Shown here one piece after another: positions 7,749-17,346 of a stretch of DNA of 47,893 nucleotides; the stretch's first letter is position 1; the number at the start of each line of letters is the position of its first letter. The notes under the pieces were generated by a model, which saw only the letters and a list, made by a program, of their open reading frames with translations, was not told the DNA's origin and made no database searches. This DNA comes from Rhodopirellula sp. (GTDB lineage: Bacteria > Planctomycetota > Planctomycetia > Pirellulales > Pirellulaceae). Both the position numbers and the translations under genes were made by a program. Location of the stretch: the NCBI GenBank assembly GCA_002701385.1, contig NZVD01000003.1:1-47893 (forward strand), given 5' to 3'.

Positions 7749-9374
7749 CTACTCAAACTCATAATTGTCGCTCAAAAAATCCTCAAAAGCGTCCGCTGGG
7801 ATTTTAGCTCCAGCATAATTCCCAGACTGCCATATTTCTCGAGCTCGTTTTACATAGCGATCCGAATTAAGAGTGACCAAATACGCGGCCTTCAGAAACG
7901 GCACCATCACTGGATCATTGAAATTTGTATCGGCAATTCCCATAGCTAGTCCAACACTTAATTTATTACGGGGGTGACTACGTAAGACGCCAGCAGCTTT
8001 GATAGTGAGTTCGTCGGGAGTTACTTCAACAACGACGGCTTTGGTGCTCGAACCAACATTGATTTCAGAACCGGACTCATAACTATCCATCGCTTGGTTT
8101 GCCAAACGATTAAAATTATGCACAAGTTCATGCATCAGTTTCAAACGCTGATAAGATGAGGCTGCTTCGCCCTCTCTCGCAATCGCAGATGCCGCCGCCA
8201 ATTGTTCAGCGGTAATCTCCAAATTCCGTTCGGCCAAAGCGACTCGCGCCAACGTGAGTATTTCCTTCAGCTTCGCCTTTTCTTCCGAGGTGAGTGGCTC
8301 GGGCTTCGGCTCGGGATCCTCTGGCTCGGGATCCGGCGATTGAGGATTCGTTTCGGGCATCTTTTCCGGCATGGGCCCTACTTCAGATTCCGGTGTCCCA
8401 AAATCCTTTGGTAAAGGACTCAGGGGATTTACTCCCGTGCCAGGATCCTTAGACATCGGTTTTCCCTGGGGCGACTCCGGATCCTGCTCGGGTTCAATTT
8501 TTTCCGGCCTCTCCGCAACTTTGACATTTTCATTCCCCCGGTCATTGGAAGTGTCCGACAGTGGCGTATTCTTTGGGGCTTCTAAAGCGACTTCTGGGCC
8601 TCCAGATTTTGTAACCACAAGAGTAACCACGATACCCACCAGGAGAAGGCACATAATGGCTACCAAGGGCATTGGAAATCCACTAAGTGCCTTTGTTTGC
8701 TTTCTACGACGTCTAATCCGCCTCTTACTGCTAGAGGAGCTGTTATCTAATGAAAAGGTGGAACCACCATTACCTAGCTTCGAGTCAGGTACTTCAATCC
8801 CTCCCGTGGGTACTTCCGCGTGGACTGTCAAAGGAATTTCTTCGGCAATTGGGATGGAAGGCGTATTCGGCACGACCGGTGTTGCCACCGGAGCCGCAAT
8901 TGGTTGGGTTACCTGCAGAGGAGTTGTGACACCTGCACCTAAGTGCGAGGGCACTAATTGTTCAGCTAGAGATTGCTCTACAGGTACCGTATTGTCGCCA
9001 CCCTCACTCAATGGTGTTGATTCTTTATGTACATCTGTAACCTTCACCGATTCAATCGGGCCCAACAAATCGAACAATTCAAGGACTTGCGGAAGAACGC
9101 CGCTGGCTAGCTCTTTGTCATAGGCATCTCTCCTCTCAGAATCCGTAAGGACAGCAAATGCTTCAGATATTTCGTCCAGAATGGCAGCCCAGGTTCTTGC
9201 ATTCTGTCCGGGCTTGAACCCACGGACTTTAGACAGAGCATCATCACGCCCAGCAGCAATTGCGGCTTCATCCGTTTCATCAGACGAGACACCAAGTAAT
9301 TCATAATACGATGGTTTCTTCGGAGCCGTATTAAGCCCCAAGTACTGCAAATATGGATTAAATTGCCCAGTCAT
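7749..9374 (-). CDS. Single-pass membrane protein with degenerate J-like domain
   Basis: With the start at 9374 (541 residues; a GGA-containing element lies just upstream) the protein begins with a J-like domain at residues 20-90: YYELLGV, then VRG, then LDEISEAFAVLTDSERRDAYD. The helix I and helix III/IV pattern of DnaJ is recognisable, but the HPD motif needed to stimulate DnaK is absent. This degenerate form is, to my knowledge, common in planctomycete proteins. A Pro/Thr/Val-rich stretch, an Arg/Lys-rich stop-transfer sequence and one membrane segment (about 232-253) follow, then a Pro/Glu/Asp-rich linker and an unrecognised C-terminal domain of about 190 residues. The basic stretch before the helix suggests the J-like part is cytoplasmic. 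An upstream in-frame ATG at 9680 would run into the divergent gene and is unlikely. Function unknown; divergent from the alpha-2-macroglobulin gene. Confidence 0.75.
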   Translation of the reverse strand: MTGQFNPYLQYLGLNTAPKKPSYYELLGVSSDETDEAAIAAGRDDALSKVRGFKPGQNARTWAAILDEISEAFAVLTDSERRDAYDKELASGVLPQVLELFDLLGPIESVKVTDVHKESTPLSEGGDNTVPVEQSLAEQLVPSHLGAGVTTPLQVTQPIAAPVATPVVPNTPSIPIAEEIPLTVHAEVPTGGIEVPDSKLGNGGSTFSLDNSSSSSKRRIRRRRKQTKALSGFPMPLVAIMCLLLVGIVVTLVVTKSGGPEVALEAPKNTPLSDTSNDRGNENVKVAERPEKIEPEQDPESPQGKPMSKDPGTGVNPLSPLPKDFGTPESEVGPMPEKMPETNPQSPDPEPEDPEPKPEPLTSEEKAKLKEILTLARVALAERNLEITAEQLAAASAIAREGEAASSYQRLKLMHELVHNFNRLANQAMDSYESGSEINVGSSTKAVVVEVTPDELTIKAAGVLRSHPRNKLSVGLAMGIADTNFNDPVMVPFLKAAYLVTLNSDRYVKRAREIWQSGNYAGAKIPADAFEDFLSDNYEFE

Positions 9375-9475
9375 CTCAATTCCGTTCCCTGAGGGAGTCC
9401 GTAAGTTTGTACGTCGCATTCCAAAAACATACTTTGCTCTCCCCATCACGTTATATATAGAACGTATCATACCGC

Positions 9476-9496
9476 TCACTGTACTCACTAAAGTGA
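9476..9496. promoter_or_regulatory. Three TCACT/AGTGA half-sites in a divergent promoter region
   Basis: The 240-bp region between the J-like gene and the alpha-2-macroglobulin gene contains TCACT at 9476-9480 and 9485-9489 and AGTGA at 9492-9496. That is a 9-bp spaced direct repeat whose second copy forms an inverted repeat with the third. An AT-rich stretch (TTATATATAG, 9451-9460) that could hold a -10 element for the minus strand is adjacent. A regulator-binding site for one or both genes is possible but unproven. Confidence 0.3.
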
Positions 9497-9614
9497 ATTC
9501 ACATTTTTTAGCGATTTCAGGGAACAAACCGAACGTAAGAACCGTCAAACCATTACACTCAACTAACCTGTTTGCAACCGTTTTCTCGGTAAATCTCTGA
9601 TTTGGAATGTTGTT

Positions 9615-12600
9615 ATGAAACGTCTTCTTGCCACGCTCCTTTGTTTCACCACGATTGCCGCTATAGCAATCAGCACTCACAGCACATTTTTGCCTACCGA
9701 GGTTACTTCAACCATTGAATTGACTCCGGTTGTGCAATCTGGCTCAAAGTCCACTAAGGTCGTCCAATCTGACACAACGGATAGGGTCAGTGAAGAAGTT
9801 CGAGGCAAGGCTAAGGAATTATATGCCGAGGGAAATTACAAAGAGGCTTTCGACGCTTACAAAGAGATCGTGACGGACCCCAAAGCGGGTGAACAACCTT
9901 TAGTGTCGGACCTCGCCATCTTGTATCAATGCATCCAGCGAATGCGGTACTATTCGCAATGGGATGAATTGATCGAAAACGTCATAGAAGCTCAGTCCAA
10001 TGACTGGCGTGTTCTGCAGGCTATCGCGGTACAATATCAGTCTGCCCCTAAATACGGAGTGATCATTGATAACCAATGGCAACGAGCTCCACAAAGGATG
10101 ACGGGTAATGCACGTAACAGTCAGGAACGGGACCGAATCCGCGGACTCCAACTGCTAAATCAGGCACTCCCTTTGGCTATGCAGGATGAGGATAAGAGCT
10201 CTGTCTCCAGATTCCTCATTCAATTTGCACAAGCCTGGCAGAATTACCGTGGAGCCTGGCGAATGCAGGCTCTGACCGATCTATCCCAGCTTCCCGACTA
10301 TGGTGATGGCTATGGAGACGGATTTGGAGGCCAAGGTGCTCCGGTAGACGACCAAAACAATCCAATTTTTTACTCGATGCCAAAGTCATGGGATGAAGCG
10401 AGTTCAGACGGTGAGCGTTATCGCTGGGCGCTTCACCAAGCTGGAGTAGTCTATCCACCTCAGAAAATCTACGTCCGATACTTGTTCGCGCAGTTTTTAC
10501 ACGGTCAGTTTGGCGTGCAAACCATGCAACGATTTGGAGCGGGATTTTTTGGTGGAGTGGCAGTCAATGACGAAGACGATCGCCCAGCCACCGGTCGATA
10601 CGCACTAACGACACTCGAGGATAACGAAACAATAGCTCAGCTGGCAACTGGCGTACAACGCTTTGACCTCCCTGAAGAATTCAACTTCGTAAATATTCTT
10701 AAGGAAATTGCGAGTTCCACCGATAACAATCAGTCGCAACACATCATCCAGGCCAGCACAACCTTAGCACAGCTCTATCAAAATCGTCGGCAGTATCCAA
10801 AAGCGGCAGATGTACTTCGCAGCATCATCAAACGGTATCCGCAAATCACTAAAAACTACCGAATTGATGAGACGCTCAACGCGATCCTCGGAAACTGGGG
10901 AGCTTTCGATCCAATTACCAGTCAAACAACCAATGAGCAAAACATCTTCACCTATAAATTCAGAAATGCCGAAAAGGTGACATTCACGGCACATCGTATC
11001 GATGTTCCAAAACTTCTGAACGATGTAAAGACTCATATCGAATTGAATCGCGCATCGGATGTTCAATACACCGTAAACGACCTCAGCAGCCTTATGTATC
11101 ATCAACAATCCGATCGGTATATCAACGAGAAAGTAGCCAGTTGGTCCTTGGATTTAGAACCTCGTGAAGATCACTTTGACAAACGAATTACTGTCGAAGT
11201 TCCAATCAAGGCAACCGGCGCCTACCGGATTACTGCTACAGTCGAAAACGGTAACACCAGTTCGATAGTGTACTGGCTTAACAATACGACCATGGTCAAG
11301 ATGGCTACCAATAATGGTCAAATGTTTTATCTGGCAGATTCCACCACCGGCAAACCGCTCCCCAATACAAAGCTTGATTTTTTTGGATATCGCCATACCC
11401 GTACCAAAGACGGAAAGGTCCAGAACCTCGTAAAGAAGTTCATAGAAACGGCGGATGAAGACGGCATGATTGTCGTCAACAAGACACTCGCCCCTACCAA
11501 CATGCAATGGATCACTACTGCCCGAGATGACCAGGGTCGTTACGCGTATTTAGGATTCCATGGCATCTGGTACGGTCAAATCCATGACCAACAATACAAG
11601 CAGAGCAAAGTCTTTATCGTTACGGACCGACCGGTTTACCGACCTAATCAAACCGTGAAATCAAAGTTTTGGCTCCGAAAAGCACAATACGACAAGGACG
11701 ATTCAAGTCAGTTTGCAAACATCTCTGCTTCGCTTGAACTTTATAATCCGCGAGGCGAAAAGGTACTGAACAAGAACGTAAAGACGGATGAATATGGAGG
11801 TTTTGAATTCGAGTGGCAAGCTCCTGAGAATGCCATGCTGGGGGTATACCGATTCCAAGTAAACGGAATTGGGAGTGAGCGGGTATCTGGTGGAAATACT
11901 TTCCGCATCGAAGAATACAAGAAGCCTGAATTTGAAGTGACCGTGGAAGCTCCCGAAAAGCCTGTCGCTTTGGGGCAAGTAATCAAAGCAAAAGTCCGTG
12001 CCAAGTATTACTTCGGATCGCCCGTAACAGAAGGGACCGTCAAGGTCACCATTAGACGCCATTCCCACAGTCAGAACTGGTACCCCTATCGCACCTGGGA
12101 CTGGTGTTTCGGTCCGGGATACTGGTGGTACTGCTATGACTACCCTTGGTACCCGGGATGGAACAATTGGGTCGGTTGTTACCGCCCTGTTCCCTGGTGG
12201 TATGGCACTCCTCGTAATCCACCAGAATTAGTCAGTCAACAGGAAGTCGAACTAAATGAAGACGGGACGATCGAATTGGAAATCGACTCTGCCATCGCCA
12301 AAGAATTACACCCCAACACGGACCATCGTTATGAAATTCTAGCGGAGGTCAGAGATCAATCCCGTCGTACGATTGTCGGCAACGGCTCCGTCTTAGCCAC
12401 ACGCAAACCTTTCACCGTCTTCAGCTGGGTGGATCGGGGCTACTATCACACCGGAGACACGATTAACGCGAGCTTCAATGCCAAGACGCTCGACAACCGC
12501 CCTGTTCAGGGCAAAGGCAAACTTCGGCTATTAGCAATCAGCTACAACCGAGATAACGAACCGGTAGAACGAGTTGTACAAACTTGGAAACTCGACACCG

Positions 12601-15600
12601 ATGCACAAGGAATGGCCAAGCAACAAATAAAAGCACATCAAAAAGGACAATACCGAATATCCTATGAAGTCGATGACGAGAATGGACACGTGATCGAAGG
12701 GGGATATATTTTCACGATCATCGGAGATGGGTTTAATGGCGACAGCTTCCGCTATAGTGATCTGGAACTCATTCCAGACAAGGCCGAGTATCGCCCTGGT
12801 GATACGGTCAAATTACAAATCAATACAAATCGTCGAAACGGCACAGTCCTACTATTTGTCAGGCCGTCTAACGGAGTCTACCTTCCGCCGAAACGTATTG
12901 ACCTGCAAGGTAAGAGTACGGTGGAGGAAATCGCCGTCATTCGCAAGGACATGCCTAACTTCTTCGTTGAAGCAGTCACCGTTGCTGATGGAAGAATCTT
13001 CCAGTCAACCAAAGAAATCGTGGTGCCTCCTGAAAAACGGGTACTCAACGTTGCCGTCGAACCCTCCGGGACGACATTTAAGCCCGGAGAAAAAGGGACG
13101 GTTAAAGTACGCTTGACGGATCACGAGGGAGAATCCTTTGAAGGCTCCACGATCGTTTCAATTTACGATAAGTCCGTAGAATATATTTCCGGAGGTTCCA
13201 ATGTTCCCAATATTCAGGAATTCTTCTGGAAATGGCGTCGCAGTCACTACCCTCGTCATGAGTCAAATCTCATGCGGCACTCCTATGAGCGAGTGCCACG
13301 TGGAAAGAACCAGATGAGAGTTTTAGGCATCTTTGGCAATACTGTCGCAGATGATCTAAGTTCGCTAGCTAAGGACAAACGTGGGAATAACCAACAATTA
13401 ATGAAAAGCCGGACGATGGGGAGCGGCATGGCCGGTGGCATGAATGCTGCTGCGCCAGCGACCGCTAGGGCTTTTCTATCCGAAGCAGCAGAACTCAATA
13501 GTGACGACGCACCGGACGCCGACGCCCTCAAAGGGGCGGCAGCAGGGACTGAACAACAGGCCCCTCAGGGAGACTATATCGAGCCGACAGTACGTAAAAA
13601 CTTTGCCGACACTGCGCTTTGGGTGGGGACGGTTTCCACCGACAAAGAAGGATTTGCCGAAATCGAATTTGAAATGCCGGAAAATCTGACCACCTGGAAG
13701 ATCAATGTCTGGGCTATGGGGCATGGTACCAATGTTGGTGAAGGACATACCGAAGTCATCACTCGCAAAGATCTGATCGTACGACTCCAGGCTCCACGAT
13801 TTTTCACTGAGACTGACGAAGTCGTCATTTCTGCCAATGTCCACAATTACCTCGACTCGAAGAAGACCGTTACCACTAAACTGTTGGTAGATGGTGAATA
13901 CCTGATTGCTTTGGATGATGCAGAGCGGGAAGTCGTCGTCGATGCCAACGGGGAAACTCGTGTCGACTGGGTTGTAAAAGTTCACGGTGAAGGGGAAACA
14001 ACAATCCAAATCCAGGCTTTGACTGACGAAGAATCCGATGCGGTGGAGATGTCCTTCCCTGTCTATGTACACGGCATCCTAAAAACGGAGTCCTGGGCAG
14101 GCACAATCCGTCCTGACGAAAACGATGCCACACTCGGCTTCCGAGTTCCCGAAGAACGTAAACCAGAGCAATCGGTTTTGGAAATTCGTTATTCCCCCAC
14201 GTTGGCCGCAGCCATGGTCGATGCGCTTCCCTACATGCTGGCTTACCCATACGGCTGTACGGAACAAACCTTAAACCGCTTCCTGCCAGCGGCAATCACT
14301 CAACAGACGCTGCTAAATATGGATTTGAATCTGGAGGATATCCGAAACAAACGCACTAATCTGAATGCTCAGGAAATTGGGGAAGATCAACAGCGTGCCC
14401 AACAGTGGAAACGCTTTGATACCAATCCGGTCTTTAGCCAGAGTGAAATGCAGAAAATCGTAAAGGCCGGAGTCACTCGACTCACCAACATGCAAAATCC
14501 AGATGGAGGCTGGGGTTGGTTCGGTGGAGGCCGACATTATAGTTACCCTCATACCACTGCGGTCGTGATTCACGGCCTCCAAGTTGCTCGTGAAAATGGC
14601 ATCGATGTGGATGCAACTGTTTTATCCCGAGGTATTAAATGGTTGAGCAACCATCAAGATGGCGAAGTGGAGAAGTTAAAACGCGCCACTTCCAAAACAC
14701 TACCTTATAAGCTCTACGCAGATAATCGCGATGCATTGATATACATGATCCTTACCGAGGCTGATGTAAACAATGTTCAGATGCAAGATTTCCTTTACCG
14801 AGATCGCACCAAACTCAGCGTCTATGGAATGGTCGTCTTTGGCCTGGGGCTGGAAACGGTTGCTCAGCAGGAACGACTCACAATGGTCGTCCGCAACATC
14901 GAACAATATTTGATTCAGGATGAGGAAAATGAAACTGCCTACCTTGAATTGCCCGCTGGGCATCATTGGTGGTATTGGTATGGCGATGAGATCGAAACGA
15001 ACGCCTTCTACCTGAAATTGCTAGCAAGGGTAAAACCGCAGAGCCTGCAGGCATCACGCTTGGTTAAGTATTTACTGAATAACCGTAAGCATGCAACCTA
15101 CTGGAAGTCGACCAGAGATACTTCGCTGTGTATTGAAGCGTTTGCCGAATATCTAAAGGCCACTGGAGAGGCTAGTCCTGAGATGACCGTCGAAGTCTGG
15201 CTCGACGGTGAAAAGCACAAAGAAGTAAAGATCGAAGCGTCCAATCTATTCTCCTTCGACAACACGCTTATTCTCAAAGGCGATGAAATTACGTCTGGAG
15301 ATCACAAGGTTGAAATCCGTCGACAAGGCAAAGGCCCCGTATACTTCAACGTCTATTCCACCAATTTCACGCGGGAGGATTTCATTGAGAAAGCCGGGTT
15401 GGAAATCAAGGTCGAACGCCGCTATTACAAATTAGTCGCAGACCATAAGGAAGTAGATGTTGCTGGAAATCGTGGACAAGTTGTACAACAGAAGAAAGAA
15501 AACTACAAACGTATTCCTCTTAGTACGGGAGATCATGTTGAGAGCGGAGACATCATCGAAGTCGAACTGCTTTTAGAAAGCAAGAATGATTACGAATATC

Positions 15601-15875
15601 TAATGTTCGAAGATCGGAAAGCCGCGGGAGTAGAACCTGTCGATGTTCGTAGTGGCTGGGTGTACTCCGGGCTTAGCGCCTATCGCGAAATGCGTGATGA
15701 GAGTGTCAACTATTTCCTACACCGTATTAGCCGAGGCAAACATAGCTTCACCTATAAAGTGCGGGCTGAAATCCCTGGAAAATTCTCCGCCTTACCTACG
15801 ATCGGCTACGCGATGTACGCTCCGGAACTACGAGCCAACAGCGATGAAATCAAAATTGAAATCATCGACAAATAG
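9615..15875 (+). CDS. Secreted alpha-2-macroglobulin family protein
   Basis: A 2086-residue protein with an N-terminal hydrophobic signal segment (residues 2-20) and TPR-like repeats (about 55-200). MG domains follow, including the TDRPVYRP hallmark of MG2 near 667. The A2M domain begins near 1329 (LWVGTVSTDKEGFAEIEF). The thioester motif C-T-E-Q (C1548-Q1551) lies in YPYGCTEQT, with the Cys and Gln that form the internal thioester both present. An Ala/Gly-rich linker (about 1262-1325) occupies the place of a bait region. The family traps proteases or attacks surfaces covalently; bacterial members usually work in the periplasm, often beside PbpC. No PbpC is adjacent here. A strikingly Trp/Tyr/Cys-rich insertion lies at residues 822-864. 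The start is supported by GGA eight bases upstream, and the gene ends in a strong terminator. Confidence 0.93.
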   Translation: MKRLLATLLCFTTIAAIAISTHSTFLPTEVTSTIELTPVVQSGSKSTKVVQSDTTDRVSEEVRGKAKELYAEGNYKEAFDAYKEIVTDPKAGEQPLVSDLAILYQCIQRMRYYSQWDELIENVIEAQSNDWRVLQAIAVQYQSAPKYGVIIDNQWQRAPQRMTGNARNSQERDRIRGLQLLNQALPLAMQDEDKSSVSRFLIQFAQAWQNYRGAWRMQALTDLSQLPDYGDGYGDGFGGQGAPVDDQNNPIFYSMPKSWDEASSDGERYRWALHQAGVVYPPQKIYVRYLFAQFLHGQFGVQTMQRFGAGFFGGVAVNDEDDRPATGRYALTTLEDNETIAQLATGVQRFDLPEEFNFVNILKEIASSTDNNQSQHIIQASTTLAQLYQNRRQYPKAADVLRSIIKRYPQITKNYRIDETLNAILGNWGAFDPITSQTTNEQNIFTYKFRNAEKVTFTAHRIDVPKLLNDVKTHIELNRASDVQYTVNDLSSLMYHQQSDRYINEKVASWSLDLEPREDHFDKRITVEVPIKATGAYRITATVENGNTSSIVYWLNNTTMVKMATNNGQMFYLADSTTGKPLPNTKLDFFGYRHTRTKDGKVQNLVKKFIETADEDGMIVVNKTLAPTNMQWITTARDDQGRYAYLGFHGIWYGQIHDQQYKQSKVFIVTDRPVYRPNQTVKSKFWLRKAQYDKDDSSQFANISASLELYNPRGEKVLNKNVKTDEYGGFEFEWQAPENAMLGVYRFQVNGIGSERVSGGNTFRIEEYKKPEFEVTVEAPEKPVALGQVIKAKVRAKYYFGSPVTEGTVKVTIRRHSHSQNWYPYRTWDWCFGPGYWWYCYDYPWYPGWNNWVGCYRPVPWWYGTPRNPPELVSQQEVELNEDGTIELEIDSAIAKELHPNTDHRYEILAEVRDQSRRTIVGNGSVLATRKPFTVFSWVDRGYYHTGDTINASFNAKTLDNRPVQGKGKLRLLAISYNRDNEPVERVVQTWKLDTDAQGMAKQQIKAHQKGQYRISYEVDDENGHVIEGGYIFTIIGDGFNGDSFRYSDLELIPDKAEYRPGDTVKLQINTNRRNGTVLLFVRPSNGVYLPPKRIDLQGKSTVEEIAVIRKDMPNFFVEAVTVADGRIFQSTKEIVVPPEKRVLNVAVEPSGTTFKPGEKGTVKVRLTDHEGESFEGSTIVSIYDKSVEYISGGSNVPNIQEFFWKWRRSHYPRHESNLMRHSYERVPRGKNQMRVLGIFGNTVADDLSSLAKDKRGNNQQLMKSRTMGSGMAGGMNAAAPATARAFLSEAAELNSDDAPDADALKGAAAGTEQQAPQGDYIEPTVRKNFADTALWVGTVSTDKEGFAEIEFEMPENLTTWKINVWAMGHGTNVGEGHTEVITRKDLIVRLQAPRFFTETDEVVISANVHNYLDSKKTVTTKLLVDGEYLIALDDAEREVVVDANGETRVDWVVKVHGEGETTIQIQALTDEESDAVEMSFPVYVHGILKTESWAGTIRPDENDATLGFRVPEERKPEQSVLEIRYSPTLAAAMVDALPYMLAYPYGCTEQTLNRFLPAAITQQTLLNMDLNLEDIRNKRTNLNAQEIGEDQQRAQQWKRFDTNPVFSQSEMQKIVKAGVTRLTNMQNPDGGWGWFGGGRHYSYPHTTAVVIHGLQVARENGIDVDATVLSRGIKWLSNHQDGEVEKLKRATSKTLPYKLYADNRDALIYMILTEADVNNVQMQDFLYRDRTKLSVYGMVVFGLGLETVAQQERLTMVVRNIEQYLIQDEENETAYLELPAGHHWWYWYGDEIETNAFYLKLLARVKPQSLQASRLVKYLLNNRKHATYWKSTRDTSLCIEAFAEYLKATGEASPEMTVEVWLDGEKHKEVKIEASNLFSFDNTLILKGDEITSGDHKVEIRRQGKGPVYFNVYSTNFTREDFIEKAGLEIKVERRYYKLVADHKEVDVAGNRGQVVQQKKENYKRIPLSTGDHVESGDIIEVELLLESKNDYEYLMFEDRKAAGVEPVDVRSGWVYSGLSAYREMRDESVNYFLHRISRGKHSFTYKVRAEIPGKFSALPTIGYAMYAPELRANSDEIKIEIIDK

Positions 15876-15887
15876 CGGAACAAAAGC

Positions 15888-15922
15888 GGGCATGGTCATC
15901 TAAGACCATGCCCTTATTTTTT
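15888..15922. terminator. Strong intrinsic terminator, probably bidirectional
   Basis: GGGCATGGTC and GACCATGCCC form a perfect 10-bp stem with a six-base loop, followed by TTATTTTTT on the plus strand. It ends the alpha-2-macroglobulin transcript. On the minus strand the stem is followed by GCTTTTGTT, so it may also end the convergent pgk transcript. Confidence 0.93.
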
Positions 15923-15945
15923 GTACCCTAGGCTTTTTAGGTTTT

Positions 15946-17136
15946 CTAGGCTTCGTCGTCTAACAACTCGACTGCTGCAAAACTGCGTCCTTCCAGCATC
16001 GCCAGACTCGCACCACCACCTGTACTGACGTGCGAAACCTGATCTGCAAACCCGAGTTGCTGAATAGCCGCCGCGCTGTCGCCACCACCGATGATACTAG
16101 TCGCGTCACTGGCAGCAATCGCTTCAGCGACTCGTTTTGTACCAGCATCGAAGGGAGGCATTTCACAAACTCCCATCGGGCCGTTCCAGACGACAACCTT
16201 GGCATCGGCAAGAATAGCAGCGTAGGCTTCCGCCGTCTCTGGGCCCACGTCGAGTCCTTCAAAGTCGTCAGCGATAGCCCCAAAAGGAACGACCTGTTTA
16301 TTGCAATCGGCGTTAAAATCATCACCACAATGTGTATCCACCGGTAAGATCAGTTTATCGCCACCTTGAGCGATTAACTCGGCTGCCAACTCTACCTTAT
16401 CCGGCTCCACAAGGCTTTTACCAACGTTGCCCCCTTTGGCCAGAGCAAAGGTATAAGCCATCGCTCCACCAATTAGCACTTTGTCACAAATTCCCAACAA
16501 GTTGTTGATGACCGTAATTTTATCCGACACTTTGGCTCCACCAAGAATAGCAACGAAGGGACGTTCCGGATTACCGATAGCATCTGACAGATATTGGATT
16601 TCTTTGGCAACCAGAAAACCAACGACTCGGGGTTTACCTTCCATTGCCTGTGGGACTGCTACCATACTTGCATCGGTACGATGGCAGGTTCCAAAGGCAT
16701 CATTGCAATACACGTCACCAAAGGACGCCAATTGAGAGGCGAACTCACTACAACCAGCCTTTTCACCTTCATTGAATCGCAAGTTTTCAAGTACAACGAC
16801 TCCGCCATCAGTTAAAGCAGAAACTTTAGCCTGTGCATCATCCCCGACGGTATCTGCGGCCATTGCCACGTCCACACCAAGTAGCTCACCAAGTCGAACG
16901 GCTGCCGGAGCCAGGCTAAACTTTTGATCATTGCCATCTCTTTTAGGACGCCCCAAGTGGCTCATCAGGACTACACGCCCGCCTCGGTCCAACACCGAAG
17001 TGATTGATGGCAATGCCATTTGGATTCGCCGATCATCGGTAATCTGCAATTCGTCATTAAGAGGAACATTAAAGTCTACGCGAATTAGTACCGTTTTACC
17101 GGCGACGTCTACCTGATCAATTGAAATCTTGGCCAT
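15946..17136 (-). CDS. pgk: Phosphoglycerate kinase
   Basis: The enzyme transfers phosphate between 1,3-bisphosphoglycerate and ADP in glycolysis and gluconeogenesis. The 396-residue length is normal. The N-terminal signature reads [11 protein letters not shown], followed by [12 protein letters not shown] and SHLGRPK. The nucleotide-binding domain contains [14 protein letters not shown] and the C-terminal WNGPMGVCE and GGGDSAAA loops. All motifs are intact. The gene stands alone between convergent alpha-2-macroglobulin and divergent glutamate synthase genes, with no other glycolytic gene nearby. Confidence 0.98.
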   Translation of the reverse strand: MAKISIDQVDVAGKTVLIRVDFNVPLNDELQITDDRRIQMALPSITSVLDRGGRVVLMSHLGRPKRDGNDQKFSLAPAAVRLGELLGVDVAMAADTVGDDAQAKVSALTDGGVVVLENLRFNEGEKAGCSEFASQLASFGDVYCNDAFGTCHRTDASMVAVPQAMEGKPRVVGFLVAKEIQYLSDAIGNPERPFVAILGGAKVSDKITVINNLLGICDKVLIGGAMAYTFALAKGGNVGKSLVEPDKVELAAELIAQGGDKLILPVDTHCGDDFNADCNKQVVPFGAIADDFEGLDVGPETAEAYAAILADAKVVVWNGPMGVCEMPPFDAGTKRVAEAIAASDATSIIGGGDSAAAIQQLGFADQVSHVSTGGGASLAMLEGRSFAAVELLDDEA

Positions 17137-17346
17137 AGTGTTGTTTACATCCTGTTCGAATCTAACAATGGTGTGAAAGTTAGGTCTATTTTGAAGACAA
17201 ATCCATTGATTGAAAAGTGCTGTTCAGGATCTAAGCGAAAGTGCGGTGAGGATGTTTCAAAAATTAACTTTGCCTTAGGCCGGTAAAACACTGTACATTG
17301 CTAAAGCTCGGGTAGTGTATCACTTCAACTGGAGGCAAGTTCTTTC

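Noticed and set aside
8371-9123. 250-codon plus-strand open frame
   Set aside because: It is antisense to the Pro/Glu-rich linker and N-terminal half of the J-like protein and has no recognisable motif.
9375-9680. N-terminal extension of the J-like protein
   Set aside because: It overlaps the start of the divergent alpha-2-macroglobulin gene and the AT-rich promoter-like region, and has no domain.
13476-14072. 198-codon minus-strand open frame
   Set aside because: Antisense to the A2M domain of the alpha-2-macroglobulin; it has no start signal and no domain.
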